A stretch of DNA of 64,000 nt from Bisbaumannia sp015645095. Lineage in GTDB: Bacteria > Pseudomonadota > Gammaproteobacteria > Pseudomonadales > Halomonadaceae. The notes below the pieces were generated by a model. The model was given only the letters and a program-made list of their open reading frames with translations. It ran no database searches and was not told where the DNA came from. The stretch is taken from NCBI GenBank assembly GCA_036871055.1, contig CP141893.1, positions 2,976,001-3,040,000 of the forward strand. Direction: 5' to 3'. This document shows, piece after piece, positions 27,070-35,566 of the stretch. Both the position numbers and the translations under genes were made by a program. Position 1 is the stretch's first letter. Each line of letters begins with the position of its first letter.

Positions 27070-27848
27070 CACTTGAAGCCCTCCTCGCCGGGCTTGTGCA
27101 GGCTTTCTCCCTTCACTTCCACCGGGTTGGGCGCCTGGTCGGGCGGCACATTGGGGCAGCTATCGATCCACCGCGAGCCCTCGGGGCGCGCCCACTTGAC
27201 CGCATTCCTGAGCACCAGGCGCACCTGGTCGTCGTAGTAGATCGGGTAGGTCTCGTGGCCGGGGCTGAAGTAGAAGATCTTGCCGTTGCCACGCTTGTAG
27301 GTCAGGCCGGAGCGGAACACCTCGCCCCCCTCGTAGGCACTGATGAAGATCACCTCGTCGGGGTTGGGCACCGCGAAGGGCTCGCCATACATCTCGGTGT
27401 GGGGCAGCTCGAGGTAGTCGCCCAGGCCCTGGACGATGGGATGGCCGGGGTTGACCACCCAGAGTCGCTCACGCTCGCCGGCCTCGCGCCACTTCAGCGA
27501 GCAGGTGGTACCCATCAGCCGCTTGAAGATCTTGGCGTAGTGGCCGGAGTGCAGCACCAGCAGGCCCATGCCCTGCAGTACCCGAGCCTGGACCCGGTCG
27601 ACGATCTCGTCGCGCACCTCGCCATGGGCGGCATGCCCCCACCACAGCAGGACATCGGTGTGCTCCAGCACCGCCTCGGTGAGGCCGTGTTCCGGGTCCT
27701 GCAGGGTGACCGCACGGGCCTCGATGGCCTCGTCCTCGTTGAGCGCGGTGGCGATGCAGGCATGCATGCCATCGGGATAGATCCGTGCGACTACCTCGTT
27801 GGTCTGCTCGTGGACGTTCTCGCCCCAGACCGTGACCCTGATCGTCAT
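27069..27848 (-). CDS. ThuA-domain (trehalose utilisation-type) protein
   Basis: 259 aa. Class I glutamine-amidotransferase-like fold as in ThuA: VTVWGENVHEQ at the start, DVLLWWGHAAHGEV near residue 67, LLVLHSGHYAKIFKRLMGT near 100 and YFSPGHETYPIYYD near 215. The usual catalytic Cys is absent, as normal for ThuA. First gene of the minus-strand operon; operators lie 65-105 bp upstream of its start. Confidence 0.88.
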   Translation of the reverse strand: MTIRVTVWGENVHEQTNEVVARIYPDGMHACIATALNEDEAIEARAVTLQDPEHGLTEAVLEHTDVLLWWGHAAHGEVRDEIVDRVQARVLQGMGLLVLHSGHYAKIFKRLMGTTCSLKWREAGERERLWVVNPGHPIVQGLGDYLELPHTEMYGEPFAVPNPDEVIFISAYEGGEVFRSGLTYKRGNGKIFYFSPGHETYPIYYDDQVRLVLRNAVKWARPEGSRWIDSCPNVPPDQAPNPVEVKGESLHKPGEEGFK

Positions 27849-27914
27849 TGACTGGCTCCTCCTGGTCGTGCCCTGACGGGCATGATGGGTGAATCCCCCG
27901 CGGGGACACGCCAA

Positions 27915-27950
27915 GAGTAAACGTTTACTCGATTGAACGTAAACGCTTAC
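27915..27950. promoter_or_regulatory. Two LacI-type operators upstream of the ThuA operon
   Basis: Site 1, 27915-27930, is a perfect palindrome GAGTAAACGTTTACTC with a central CpG. Site 2, 27939-27950, is GTAAACGCTTAC, one mismatch from symmetry. Their centres are 22 bp apart, about two helical turns, allowing cooperative binding. They sit just downstream of a weak promoter-like pair on the minus strand (TTGCAA, 16 bp, TAGAGA). Confidence 0.85.
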
Positions 27951-28085
27951 TCTCTACGACTTTCGCCCAATTTTGCAAGCCACGAGCGATACGAAAGAAC
28001 CAGTGACCAAGCCGGCGAGTGCCGGCCGGGGCCAAGGGGTATGGGGTAATGACAAGTCAGTCGAGGGAGGGAGGGATTGGCGCCG

Positions 28086-28136
28086 TCGGGTTAACGCCCC
28101 GGGTCCGGCGAACCGCCGCTGGCACTGGTCTGGCCC
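28086..28136 (-). repeat. Exact 51-bp copy of the 3' end of the MscS gene
   Basis: Identical over 51 bp to 28225-28275, which contains the stop codon and last 15 codons of the MscS-type gene. The copies are 139 bp apart, in direct orientation, and sequence on both sides diverges abruptly. Confidence 0.85.
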
Positions 28137-28202
28137 TGCATGGATGGTCGGCGCCTACCGCCGCTGGCACTGGCCTGGATCTGCATGGATGGTCGGCGCC
28201 TG
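28113..28202. repeat. Two tandem 45-bp repeats between the MscS tail copies
   Basis: Unit 1 (28113-28157) and unit 2 (28158-28202) agree at about 41 of 45 positions; a third partial unit starts at 28203. Each contains CTGGCACTGG and TGCATGGATGGTCGGCGCCT. Forty-five is a multiple of three, and on the minus strand one frame reads a 15-residue repeat (ending RPVPAAV), but no start or ribosome binding site goes with it. Confidence 0.75.
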
Positions 28203-28229
28203 CCGCCGTCCCGGGTCGACTCGTTCGGG

Positions 28230-30554
28230 TTAACGCCCCGGGTCCGGCGAACCGCCGCTGGCACTGGTCTGGCCCAGGGGATCGGCGCTGCCCGCCTCCC
28301 CCGGGGCCCGACCCAGGCCATCGGCGCGGGGGGCCTGCTCCGGGCTGACCTCCAGGGGAGCCCCGCCGCGGCCCTCCATCTGCACGCTGAGCCGCGGCAT
28401 GGCCATATCGCGGCCATCCTCCTCCATGCGCTGCTTGAAGCGCAGGTTGAAGGCCCGGGCCACGTCCCACTGCATCACCGGGGCGGTACGGATCCGCATG
28501 CGCAGCACCGCGGCGCCCTCCTCGAAGCGCTCCACCCCCTGCAGCTCCAGGGGCGACCAGATATGGTGGCGCATCATGGGGTCCTGGCGCAGGTCATCGG
28601 CCACCTCCCGCACCAGGGCGATGGCGTCGTCGATCTTCATCTCGTGGGGAATGCGCAAACGCATCAGGGCGATGCCGAACTGCCGCGACATGTTGTGGAT
28701 GGAGGTGATCTGGCTGAAGGGGATGATATGCACGATGCCATCCAGGTCGCGCAGCCGCACGGTGCGAATGGTCAGCCCCTCCACGGTGCCCATGTGGCCG
28801 CCCAGATTGACGAAGTCGTCGATGGCCAGGGAATCCTCGATCAGGATAAAGAGCCCGGTGATCAGGTCCTGCACCAGGGTCTGGGCGCCGAAACCGATGG
28901 CCAGGCCGATCACCCCGGCACCGGCCAGCAGCGGCGTCACATTGACCCCCAGGTTGGCCAGGCCGACGATGGCGGCGATGATCACGATGGCGGCGAAGAT
29001 GATATTGCGGATCATCGGCGTGATGGTCTGGGCCCGGGCGTTGTTGACCCGCCGCCCACGGGCCCGGGCCGAGGAGGTCAGGGCCCGCTGGATCGCCGTG
29101 TCGGCGAAGATCCACGCCAGCCAGGCCAGCAGTACCGTGAAACCGATGGCCAGCAGCGCCTGGCCGATGCGTGCGCTGGCCACCGCCTCGCCGCCGATGC
29201 CGATCAGCGAGGTGCCCCACACCTGCAGGGAGAGCTCGGCGAAGGCCAGCCAGGCGAGCAGATGTGCCAGGGCATAGCCGAAGCGCTCCAGGCGCCGGCG
29301 GTACTGGGAGATGCGCTTGCGCCGGGTCACCGTCTCGCTGTGGCGGCGGATCAGGCTGGTCACCACCAGGGTCAGGATCAGCAGCGCCGCGCTGGCCAGG
29401 GCCCGGGTCAGGGCGCCACCGGCATCCCCCACCGAGACGAAGATCGCCAGCAGCGAGGCCCCCACCATCAGCAGCGCCGGAATATGCCAGAGGCCTCCGA
29501 GGACCCGAATCAGCTCCTGAGCGGTATTGCTTTCGCGACGCTGGGCGTAGGGGCGGTTGCGAATCAGGTGCTTGATGGGGCGCTTGAAGCGCACCACGAA
29601 GAAGCCGCTGAGCAGCGCCGCCAGGGCATTGGATGACACCGAGAGAAAGCCCGCCAGGTCATCCCCCAGCAGCACGATCAGCCGCGAGGAGTCCAGGGCG
29701 TCGGCCAGGGCCACCAGGGCGCCGATCACGAACAGCCGGCGCAGCGCCCGCTGGCGCAGGTGCTGCACGGCCACGAAGCGGTGCCCCCGGGAGAACACCG
29801 AGATCACGACCTCGCAGGCCGCCGCCACCAGGCGCCCGCAGAGCGCCACATAGGCGATCACCAGGGCCAGGTCGCGCCCCGGATTGGGCGCCAGCGCCTG
29901 CCCCAGGGCCAGCGCCATCAGGAAGGCCAGCAGCCAGGGCAGCACCCGGCGCAGGAAATGCACCCCCAGCAACCAGGCCTTGGGCTCCCGGGGCAGGGTT
30001 CGCGGCCAGTCTCGACGCAGCGCCAGCCAGCGCCCCAGGCCCATCCACAGGCTCAACAGGGCCAGCCAGATCGCCAACATCACCGCCGCCTCGACGGCGA
30101 AGCGGGCGATCTGGGCATGGCTCGCCTCCCGGGCCAGGTCGGCGGCCTCCTCGCCGGCCTGGGCCAGTTGCTGCTGCCAGGCATCCAGGGGCGACTGGCC
30201 CGCCTCGGCCTGGTCACCCAGGTCGCTGAAGGTATCCGCCAGGGCCCCCAACAGGCCCTGGCGGGGCAGCTCGCCGCCGGGCCGCTCCAGTTGCGTGGTG
30301 GCCTCGCGCAGCTCCTTGAGCCGCTCCAGCAGGTCGCCTCGCCGCTGGCCATCCTCCAGGGTGGCGATCACCTCGTCCAGGGAGCGCCGCAGGGCCTCCG
30401 GATCGGCGCCCTCGGACGTGGCGGACTCGCCGGCCAGCCCCGGCAGGGTCAGGCCCTGCCCCTGGGCCGGCCCGGCCAGCGACAGCAGCATCAGGCACAG
30501 CAGCCAGCCCCCCAGCAGTGGCAGCAACAAGCGGGCAACAGGGGGGCGAGACAT
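28230..30554 (-). CDS. Large MscS-family mechanosensitive channel (YbiO-like)
   Basis: 774 aa. Signal peptide at residues 1-30, a periplasmic helical region (about 35-150, DEVIATLEDGQRRGDLLERL), then around ten membrane helices and a C-terminal MscS core. The pore-lining region is recognisable as LAGAGVIGLAIGFGAQTLVQDLITGLFILIE in pieces: a Gly/Ala-rich helix TM3 followed by the vestibule motif GTVEGLTIRTVRLRDLDG. Length and extra helices resemble E. coli YbiO rather than MscS. It would release osmolytes on hypo-osmotic shock. The start at 30554 follows from the signal peptide. The stop codon lies inside a 51-bp sequence repeated downstream. Confidence 0.9.
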   Translation of the reverse strand: MSRPPVARLLLPLLGGWLLCLMLLSLAGPAQGQGLTLPGLAGESATSEGADPEALRRSLDEVIATLEDGQRRGDLLERLKELREATTQLERPGGELPRQGLLGALADTFSDLGDQAEAGQSPLDAWQQQLAQAGEEAADLAREASHAQIARFAVEAAVMLAIWLALLSLWMGLGRWLALRRDWPRTLPREPKAWLLGVHFLRRVLPWLLAFLMALALGQALAPNPGRDLALVIAYVALCGRLVAAACEVVISVFSRGHRFVAVQHLRQRALRRLFVIGALVALADALDSSRLIVLLGDDLAGFLSVSSNALAALLSGFFVVRFKRPIKHLIRNRPYAQRRESNTAQELIRVLGGLWHIPALLMVGASLLAIFVSVGDAGGALTRALASAALLILTLVVTSLIRRHSETVTRRKRISQYRRRLERFGYALAHLLAWLAFAELSLQVWGTSLIGIGGEAVASARIGQALLAIGFTVLLAWLAWIFADTAIQRALTSSARARGRRVNNARAQTITPMIRNIIFAAIVIIAAIVGLANLGVNVTPLLAGAGVIGLAIGFGAQTLVQDLITGLFILIEDSLAIDDFVNLGGHMGTVEGLTIRTVRLRDLDGIVHIIPFSQITSIHNMSRQFGIALMRLRIPHEMKIDDAIALVREVADDLRQDPMMRHHIWSPLELQGVERFEEGAAVLRMRIRTAPVMQWDVARAFNLRFKQRMEEDGRDMAMPRLSVQMEGRGGAPLEVSPEQAPRADGLGRAPGEAGSADPLGQTSASGGSPDPGR

Positions 30555-30694
30555 GGGCGACTCCGAAACGGGCAAGGGTATGCGGCAAGAGTAATGGACC
30601 CGCCGGCCCGGGAAAACCACCGGCGGTGATGACGAACCCGGCGACTATGGTAGGCTCGGAATCCGAGGCAGGTGAGGTCACGAGGAGTCCCCCC

Positions 30695-31702
30695 ATGATG
30701 GAGCCGCAAGCCCCCCCACACCCCATCACCCCAGAGGGCCGGCCCCGCCGTGTCGGGGTAGAGATCGAGTTCGCCGGCATCGCCCCGGCCCAGGCCGCCG
30801 AGCTGGTGGTCGAGCGGTTCGGCGGTACCCCGCGACCGGTCAGCCCCCACCGCCTCAAGGTGGAGGGGGCCCGCTGGGGCGACTTCACCATCGAGCTGGA
30901 TGCCAAGTATGCCCACCCGGACGCCAAGGTCACCGACCGTGCTCCCAAGGGCAACAGCGAGTGGGAGCAACTGCGCCATCAGCTGCGCCTCGACCTCCAT
31001 CACCGCACCCGGGAGCTGATCGGCGACGTGGTGGCCGGACTGGTGCCCACCGAGGTGGTCTGCCCGCCGGTGCCCTGGGCGGAACTGGGCGAGCTGGATG
31101 CCCTCTTCGAGGGGCTGCGCACCCAGGGCGCCAAGGGCACCGATGCCAGTCTGCTCTACGGCTTCGGCCTGCATCTCAACCCGGAGCTGGCCGATACTTC
31201 GGTCACCGCCCTGCTGGCACACCTGCGCGCCTACCTGCTGCTGGCGGAGTGGCTGCGCCAGGATATCGATATCGATATCACCCGGGAGGTGCTGCCCCAC
31301 GCCAACCCCTTCCCCAAGGAGTACGCCCTCAAGGTGCTCGATCCGGACTACGCGCCGGACCTGACCACCCTGATCGACGACTACCTGGTGGATAACCCCA
31401 CCCGCAACCGGGAGCTGGACCTCTTTCCGCTCTTCGCCCACCTCTGCCCCGAGCACCCCAGCCCCCTGCTGAGTGGCGACCTGGTCAAGCCAAGGCCCAC
31501 CTTCCATTACCGCCTGCCCAATGCCCAGCTCTCGCGCCCCGGCTGGGGCGCCGTGGAGGAGTGGAACCGCTGGCTGGAGGTGGAGCGCCTGGCCGCCGAC
31601 GAAACGCTGCTGGCCGAGCGGGCCGCCGCCTTCGTGGCCCATCACCGCCAGTCGCCGATGACTCGCTGGCTCGACAAGCTGCGCGGCTGGATGGACGAAT
31701 GA
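30695..31702 (+). CDS. Putative amidoligase (PF12224 type)
   Basis: 335 aa. The N-terminal RRVGVEIEFAGI is the metal/ATP-binding start of the COOH-NH2 ligase superfamily related to glutamine synthetase; WGDFTIELDAKYAHP, EVVCPPVPW, LYGFGLHLNPEL and the CLEHPS-like PEHPSPLLSG segments follow the family pattern. Such enzymes join an amine and a carboxylate using ATP. GAGGAG lies seven bases before ATG 30695. The next gene overlaps by four bases and encodes a class I glutaminase fold, the partner described for this family, so the pair probably makes and trims a gamma-glutamyl-type conjugate. Product unknown. Confidence 0.85.
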   Translation: MMEPQAPPHPITPEGRPRRVGVEIEFAGIAPAQAAELVVERFGGTPRPVSPHRLKVEGARWGDFTIELDAKYAHPDAKVTDRAPKGNSEWEQLRHQLRLDLHHRTRELIGDVVAGLVPTEVVCPPVPWAELGELDALFEGLRTQGAKGTDASLLYGFGLHLNPELADTSVTALLAHLRAYLLLAEWLRQDIDIDITREVLPHANPFPKEYALKVLDPDYAPDLTTLIDDYLVDNPTRNRELDLFPLFAHLCPEHPSPLLSGDLVKPRPTFHYRLPNAQLSRPGWGAVEEWNRWLEVERLAADETLLAERAAAFVAHHRQSPMTRWLDKLRGWMDE

Positions 31703-32388
31703 CCCGCCCCCGCATCGGCATCACCACCTCGGATCACAAGAGCCGCATCGCCTGGTTCTTCGACTGGCTGGCGGTGTGGCGCCACGGCGGCCGGCCACTG
31801 CGCCTGTCGCCGTCGCGACCGGTACCAGAGGCCCTGGATGGGCTGATCATCGGCGGCGGCGACGATATCGAGGCGCACCTCTATGGCGGCGAGATGCAGC
31901 TGGACGTGCGGGTCGACCCGCAGCGGGACGAGCTGGAGCTGGCGCTGCTGGCGCGTTTCATTCCCCAGGGCTGCCCGGTGCTGGGCATCTGCCGCGGCGC
32001 CCAGATGATCAACGTCTATCAGGGCGGCACCCTGGATAGCGACATCTACACCACCCATCAGGGTCTCAAACGACGCCGCACCGTGCTGCCCCGCAAGACG
32101 GTGGATATCGTCGGCGGCAGCCAGCTGCACCGCATCCTCGAGGTGAGCTGGTGCCGCATCAACAGCCTCCACCACCAGGCGGTGCAGCAAACGGGCCAGG
32201 GGATCGAGATCGTGGCCCGGGATCGGGAGGGGCTGGTCCAGGGCATCGAATCCGCCCACCACGACTTCCTGATCGGCGTGCAGTGGCATCCGGAATGGCT
32301 GATCTTCAACCGCCCCCAGCAGCGACTAATTCGCGCCCTGGTGGATGCGGCTCGCCGTCATCAGGAGGCCTGGCAGGCGCAGACCTGA
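31699..32388 (+). CDS. Class I glutamine amidotransferase-like peptidase C26 (PuuD-like), amidoligase partner
   Basis: 229 aa. The nucleophile is Cys98 in VLGICRGAQM, and His197 and Glu199 in VQWHPEW complete the triad. The whole matches gamma-glutamyl-gamma-aminobutyrate hydrolase-type peptidases. Its ATG overlaps the amidoligase stop (ATGA), implying stoichiometric expression. It could hydrolyse the conjugate made by the amidoligase or feed it ammonia. The last codons are repeated 100 bp downstream. Confidence 0.88.
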   Translation: MTRPRIGITTSDHKSRIAWFFDWLAVWRHGGRPLRLSPSRPVPEALDGLIIGGGDDIEAHLYGGEMQLDVRVDPQRDELELALLARFIPQGCPVLGICRGAQMINVYQGGTLDSDIYTTHQGLKRRRTVLPRKTVDIVGGSQLHRILEVSWCRINSLHHQAVQQTGQGIEIVARDREGLVQGIESAHHDFLIGVQWHPEWLIFNRPQQRLIRALVDAARRHQEAWQAQT

Positions 32389-32463
32389 GTCACCCCATGT
32401 CTCGCAAGGCCGTCAATTTGGCCTCCAAAGCACGGGGCGGCGGGCCGCCGCTCTCTCCAAACC

Positions 32464-32488
32464 AGGATGCCTGGCAGGCGCAGACTTA
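32464..32488. repeat. Short copy of the PuuD-like gene 3' end
   Basis: Matches 32364-32388, the end of the amidotransferase gene, at 22 of 25 bases, including 17 identical in a row (GCCTGGCAGGCGCAGAC). The copies are 100 bp apart in direct orientation. The distal copy forms the stop codon of the convergent DUF1415 gene. Confidence 0.7.
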
Positions 32489-33037
32489 AGGGTTCCGGCG
32501 CAACGCCGCCAGGGCCCGGGCCAGCGGCTCACCGCCGATCGCCCTGAGCCGTTCCATATTGCGCTCGGGAATCGCCTCGGGATCCGGGTAGGCGGCCAGG
32601 GCCTGCTCCAGGCTCGCCTCCCGCAGCAGGTGCAGCATCGGCCAGGGGGAGCGGTTGGTGTAGTTGGCGGGATCCTCCGGTTCGGCATCGGCGAAACAGT
32701 AGTCCGGGTGGAAGCTGGCCAGCTGGAAGATACCCTCGTAGCCCTGATCACTCATCAGGGTCTCGGCCAGGCCCAGGAAGTCCAGGTAGTCGTCGAAGGC
32801 CTCGAGGCCCTCGGGAATCACCAGCAGGCAGGTCTCGATATCGGGCCTCGCCTCGAGCTCACGGCAGGCGGCGATCAGCGCCGCCAGGGCCTGGGGCCAG
32901 TCGCCACCATCGATCACTCGGTAGTCGATACTGCCCCGCTGCACCTCGCGATTGGCGAAGGGGCAGAGGTTCTCGGCGACCACGAAGGTCTCCACCCAGG
33001 TGCGAGTGGCGGCGAGGCAGGCGTCGGAGGCGGTCAT
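32486..33037 (-). CDS. DUF1415 family protein
   Basis: 183 aa, normal for the family. TRTWVETFVVAENLCPFA at the N-terminus, then FLGLAETLMSDQGYEGIFQLASFHPDYCF and the YTNRSPWPMLHLLREASLE segment are characteristic of DUF1415. The conserved Cys, His and Asp could form a metal or catalytic site, but no activity is established. Convergent with the amidoligase pair. Confidence 0.88.
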   Translation of the reverse strand: MTASDACLAATRTWVETFVVAENLCPFANREVQRGSIDYRVIDGGDWPQALAALIAACRELEARPDIETCLLVIPEGLEAFDDYLDFLGLAETLMSDQGYEGIFQLASFHPDYCFADAEPEDPANYTNRSPWPMLHLLREASLEQALAAYPDPEAIPERNMERLRAIGGEPLARALAALRRNP

Positions 33038-33164
33038 GGCAAGGGCTCGAACGGTGGGCGGGCAGGCAGTATACCCCTAGCGCATCTTGCATTCCGCCCT
33101 CGCCTGGTCGAGCATAATTGTAGAAATGCATTCCACGATATAATAGCGAGCTCCGGAGGCCACG

Positions 33165-34049
33165 ATGAGCACACGTCCCCATGTCACCCTGCCGGCCGGC
33201 ACCGACCAGACCACCGTCGATCTGCCAGCCATCGGCCAGGGCACCTGGTTCATGGGCGAGGGGCTGGCCCCGCGCCGCGACGAGGTGCGCGCCCTGCAGC
33301 AGGGGCTGGAGCTGGGCCTGTCGCTGATCGATACCGCCGAGATGTATGCCGAGGGCGGCGCCGAGGAAGTGGTGGGCGAGGCCCTGCTGGGACGCCGCGA
33401 CCAGGCCTTCCTGGTCTCCAAGGTCTACCCCTGGAACGCCGGCCGTGACAGCGCCATCGCCGCCTGCGAGCGCAGCCTCCGGCGCCTGGGCACCGACTAC
33501 CTGGACCTCTACCTGCTGCACTGGCCCGGTTCGATTCCCCTGGAGGAGACCCTGGAGGCCTTCCAGCGGTTGCAGGAGGCGGGCAAGATCCGTCGCTTCG
33601 GGGTCTCCAACTTCGACGTGGACGAGCTGGCCGCCTTCCATGGCCTGCCCGGCGGTGAGGCCTGCGCCGTCAACCAGGTGCTCTACCACCTGGGCTCCCG
33701 GGGCATCGACCATGCCCTGCGCCCCTGGATGCGCGAGCGCAACATGCCGGTGATGGCCTACTGCCCCCTGGCTCAGGCCGGGCGCCTGCGTCGCGACCTG
33801 CTGAGCCAGCCGGCCCTGCTGGAGGTCGCCGGCGAGCTGGGCATCACCCCCGCCCAGGTGCTGCTGGCCTGGGCGATTCGCGCCGAAAACGGCCGCCGCG
33901 AGGTGATCGCCATTCCCAAGGCGGTGCAGCCGGAGCATGTGGAGCAGAACGCCAGGGCGCTGGATATCGCCCTCGGCGACGAAGCCCTGGCGCGCCTGGA
34001 GGCGGCCTTCCCGGCACCGACGCGCAAGTTACCGCTGGATATCGTCTAA
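33165..34049 (+). CDS. Aldo/keto reductase
   Basis: 294 aa (beta/alpha)8 barrel. The tetrad is visible: Asp in SLIDTAEMY, Tyr in the same segment, Lys in VSKVYPWN, His in LYLLHWPG. NADPH-binding IAIPKAVQPEHVEQNA is near the C-terminus. It belongs to the DkgA-like branch with broad aldehyde or diketogluconate substrates. An ORF-independent promoter is not obvious; the 127 bp upstream are AT-richer than the surroundings. Confidence 0.9.
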   Translation: MSTRPHVTLPAGTDQTTVDLPAIGQGTWFMGEGLAPRRDEVRALQQGLELGLSLIDTAEMYAEGGAEEVVGEALLGRRDQAFLVSKVYPWNAGRDSAIAACERSLRRLGTDYLDLYLLHWPGSIPLEETLEAFQRLQEAGKIRRFGVSNFDVDELAAFHGLPGGEACAVNQVLYHLGSRGIDHALRPWMRERNMPVMAYCPLAQAGRLRRDLLSQPALLEVAGELGITPAQVLLAWAIRAENGRREVIAIPKAVQPEHVEQNARALDIALGDEALARLEAAFPAPTRKLPLDIV

Positions 34050-34073
34050 GAACGGGATCCGGGAATCGGGAAG

Positions 34074-34763
34074 TCAGAGCTCGCCTCGCCGGGAGGCGAG
34101 GCGATCGGCCAGGCGGGTGGGCTCGGGGAGCTTGGTCCTGCCCAGGCAGCGCACCACCCAGTCGCGGGCCGTGCCGATGCCCAGGCGGTGCCCCGGGGAG
34201 ACATAGATCGGCTTGACCCCGGCCCGGGAACGCAGCACTACGCCGAGGGGCTCGTCGCCGTCGATCAGGGCTGCCCAATCGCCGCGCTCGGGCCCCACCT
34301 CGTGATGACGCCCACAGAGCCGCGACTTGGCCACGCCGATGGTCGGCAGGTCGAGCCACAATCCCAGGTGGGAGGCCACGCCGAGGCGACGCGGATGGGC
34401 GATGCCCTGACCATCCACTATCACCAGTTGCGGGCGAATCGTCAGGCGGGCGAAGGCACCGAGGGCGGCGGGCACCTCGCGAAAGGAGAGCAGGCCCGGG
34501 ACATAGGGCCAGCGGGTGGGCTCCCGGTGCAGGACCCGTTCGACCAGGGTCAGTCCCGGGGCGGGGGCCTCGGGCGACCAGGCCAGTACCACCACAGCGG
34601 CCCGGGTGATGGCGCCCCCCTCCTCGAAGCCGATATCGACGCCGGCGATATGGGTCACCGCATCCAGGCGGTCGTGGCGCTCGACGTCCACGGCCAATTG
34701 GCGCTGCAGGGCGATGGCCTGGCGAGGCGTCAGCGACCAGTCGTGCAGGGGCGTTCTACCCAT
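34074..34763 (-). CDS. nfi: Endonuclease V (deoxyinosine repair)
   Basis: 229 aa. Nicks DNA one base 3' of deoxyinosine. The catalytic Asp is in HIAGVDIGF near residue 43; the PYVPGLLSFREVPA wedge motif, LVIVDGQGIAHPRRLG with the second Asp and TIGVAKSRL are all present. It is convergent with the aldo/keto reductase and followed on the same strand side by the DUF1499 gene upstream. Confidence 0.93.
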   Translation of the reverse strand: MGRTPLHDWSLTPRQAIALQRQLAVDVERHDRLDAVTHIAGVDIGFEEGGAITRAAVVVLAWSPEAPAPGLTLVERVLHREPTRWPYVPGLLSFREVPAALGAFARLTIRPQLVIVDGQGIAHPRRLGVASHLGLWLDLPTIGVAKSRLCGRHHEVGPERGDWAALIDGDEPLGVVLRSRAGVKPIYVSPGHRLGIGTARDWVVRCLGRTKLPEPTRLADRLASRRGEL

Positions 34764-34778
34764 GGATCGACCGATGAC

Positions 34779-35195
34779 TTATTCGCAGAAGCCCCAGCCC
34801 TCCAGCAGCATGCGCAGCTTCTCGACCCGGGCGCGATTCTTGCCCAGGTCGCTGATGCCCAGCCGCGAGGCACTGCGCACATGACAGACGCCCTCTTCCT
34901 CGCTCCACAGCAGTTCCAGGTCATCGACGAAGCCCAGGGCCGAGTGACATTCGGCATGCAGGTAGGTGTCGCTGGCGGTGATCACCTCCGCCTCCTCGCA
35001 GCCCATCAGGGCGGTCTTGAGGCGACGCATCATCTCGGCGGGGCAACGCTCACCCGGCTCCAGGGGATCGATATAGTGGGCCGCGTCCTCGGCCTGGCTG
35101 GAGACGCTGTTGCGGGTGGGGGAACAGGCCGCCAGGCGCCCCTGATGAACGCCGATCTCTTCCGGGCGCTTGCTGGTCAGTGGGTTGGTCAGCAT
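34779..35195 (-). CDS. DUF1499 family protein
   Basis: 138 aa. The signatures GRLAACSPTRNSVSSQ, HYIDPL, YLHAECHSALGFVDDLEL and SASRLGISDLGKNRARVEKL are those of DUF1499. Function unknown; the fold suggests a small-molecule or metal binder. The ATG at 35195 is preferred over one eleven codons earlier because GAGGAGG stands five bases before it. It ends 15 bp upstream of nfi, so the two may be one transcript. Confidence 0.85.
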   Translation of the reverse strand: MLTNPLTSKRPEEIGVHQGRLAACSPTRNSVSSQAEDAAHYIDPLEPGERCPAEMMRRLKTALMGCEEAEVITASDTYLHAECHSALGFVDDLELLWSEEEGVCHVRSASRLGISDLGKNRARVEKLRMLLEGWGFCE

Positions 35196-35566
35196 CGAGG
35201 CCTCCTCGCGCAGTGGGCTGCGCATCATGGTGGTGTCGTGGTCGGCAGAGGCATCGCTCCTGCCATCGGCCCTCTCCCGGAACCTTATGTGAAAATATTT
35301 TCCATAAACCTTTCCGTGTCAAGTCTTGCGACGATCCGAGCTCCTTGCCCCTGGCTTTTTCGACCTTGGTCTATCCCAGTCAACGCCACTCCCCCGGCCA
35401 CTGCAAGCCGGGTCCGTCAACGGCCCGAGTCGGTCCCGGCACCGGCGACGACAGCCCTAGCCTGGCATGGCAAGATGACCCCCTCGGGTCAGCGCCTCGC
35501 GACCCGCCTGGATGGACGGCGCGACGGTCAACGCACCCGCGCCCAGGGAGAACAAGGACCCTTGCC
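35196..35566. other. 371-bp divergent intergenic region before sbcD
   Basis: Includes an AT-rich near-palindrome at 35288-35310 (GAAAATATTTTC followed by CATAAACC) that recurs at 3304-3326 upstream of the tenA riboswitch. The remainder shows no gene or clear promoter. Confidence 0.5.

Noticed and set aside
28113..28202. Tandem repeats as a CRISPR array
   Set aside because: Units abut directly with no spacers and no cas gene is present.
28123..28275. Sigma-54-like TGGCACT-N4-TGGC motifs in the MscS-tail repeats
   Set aside because: The motif is a by-product of the repeat; one unit lacks the essential -12 GC and no gene follows in that direction.
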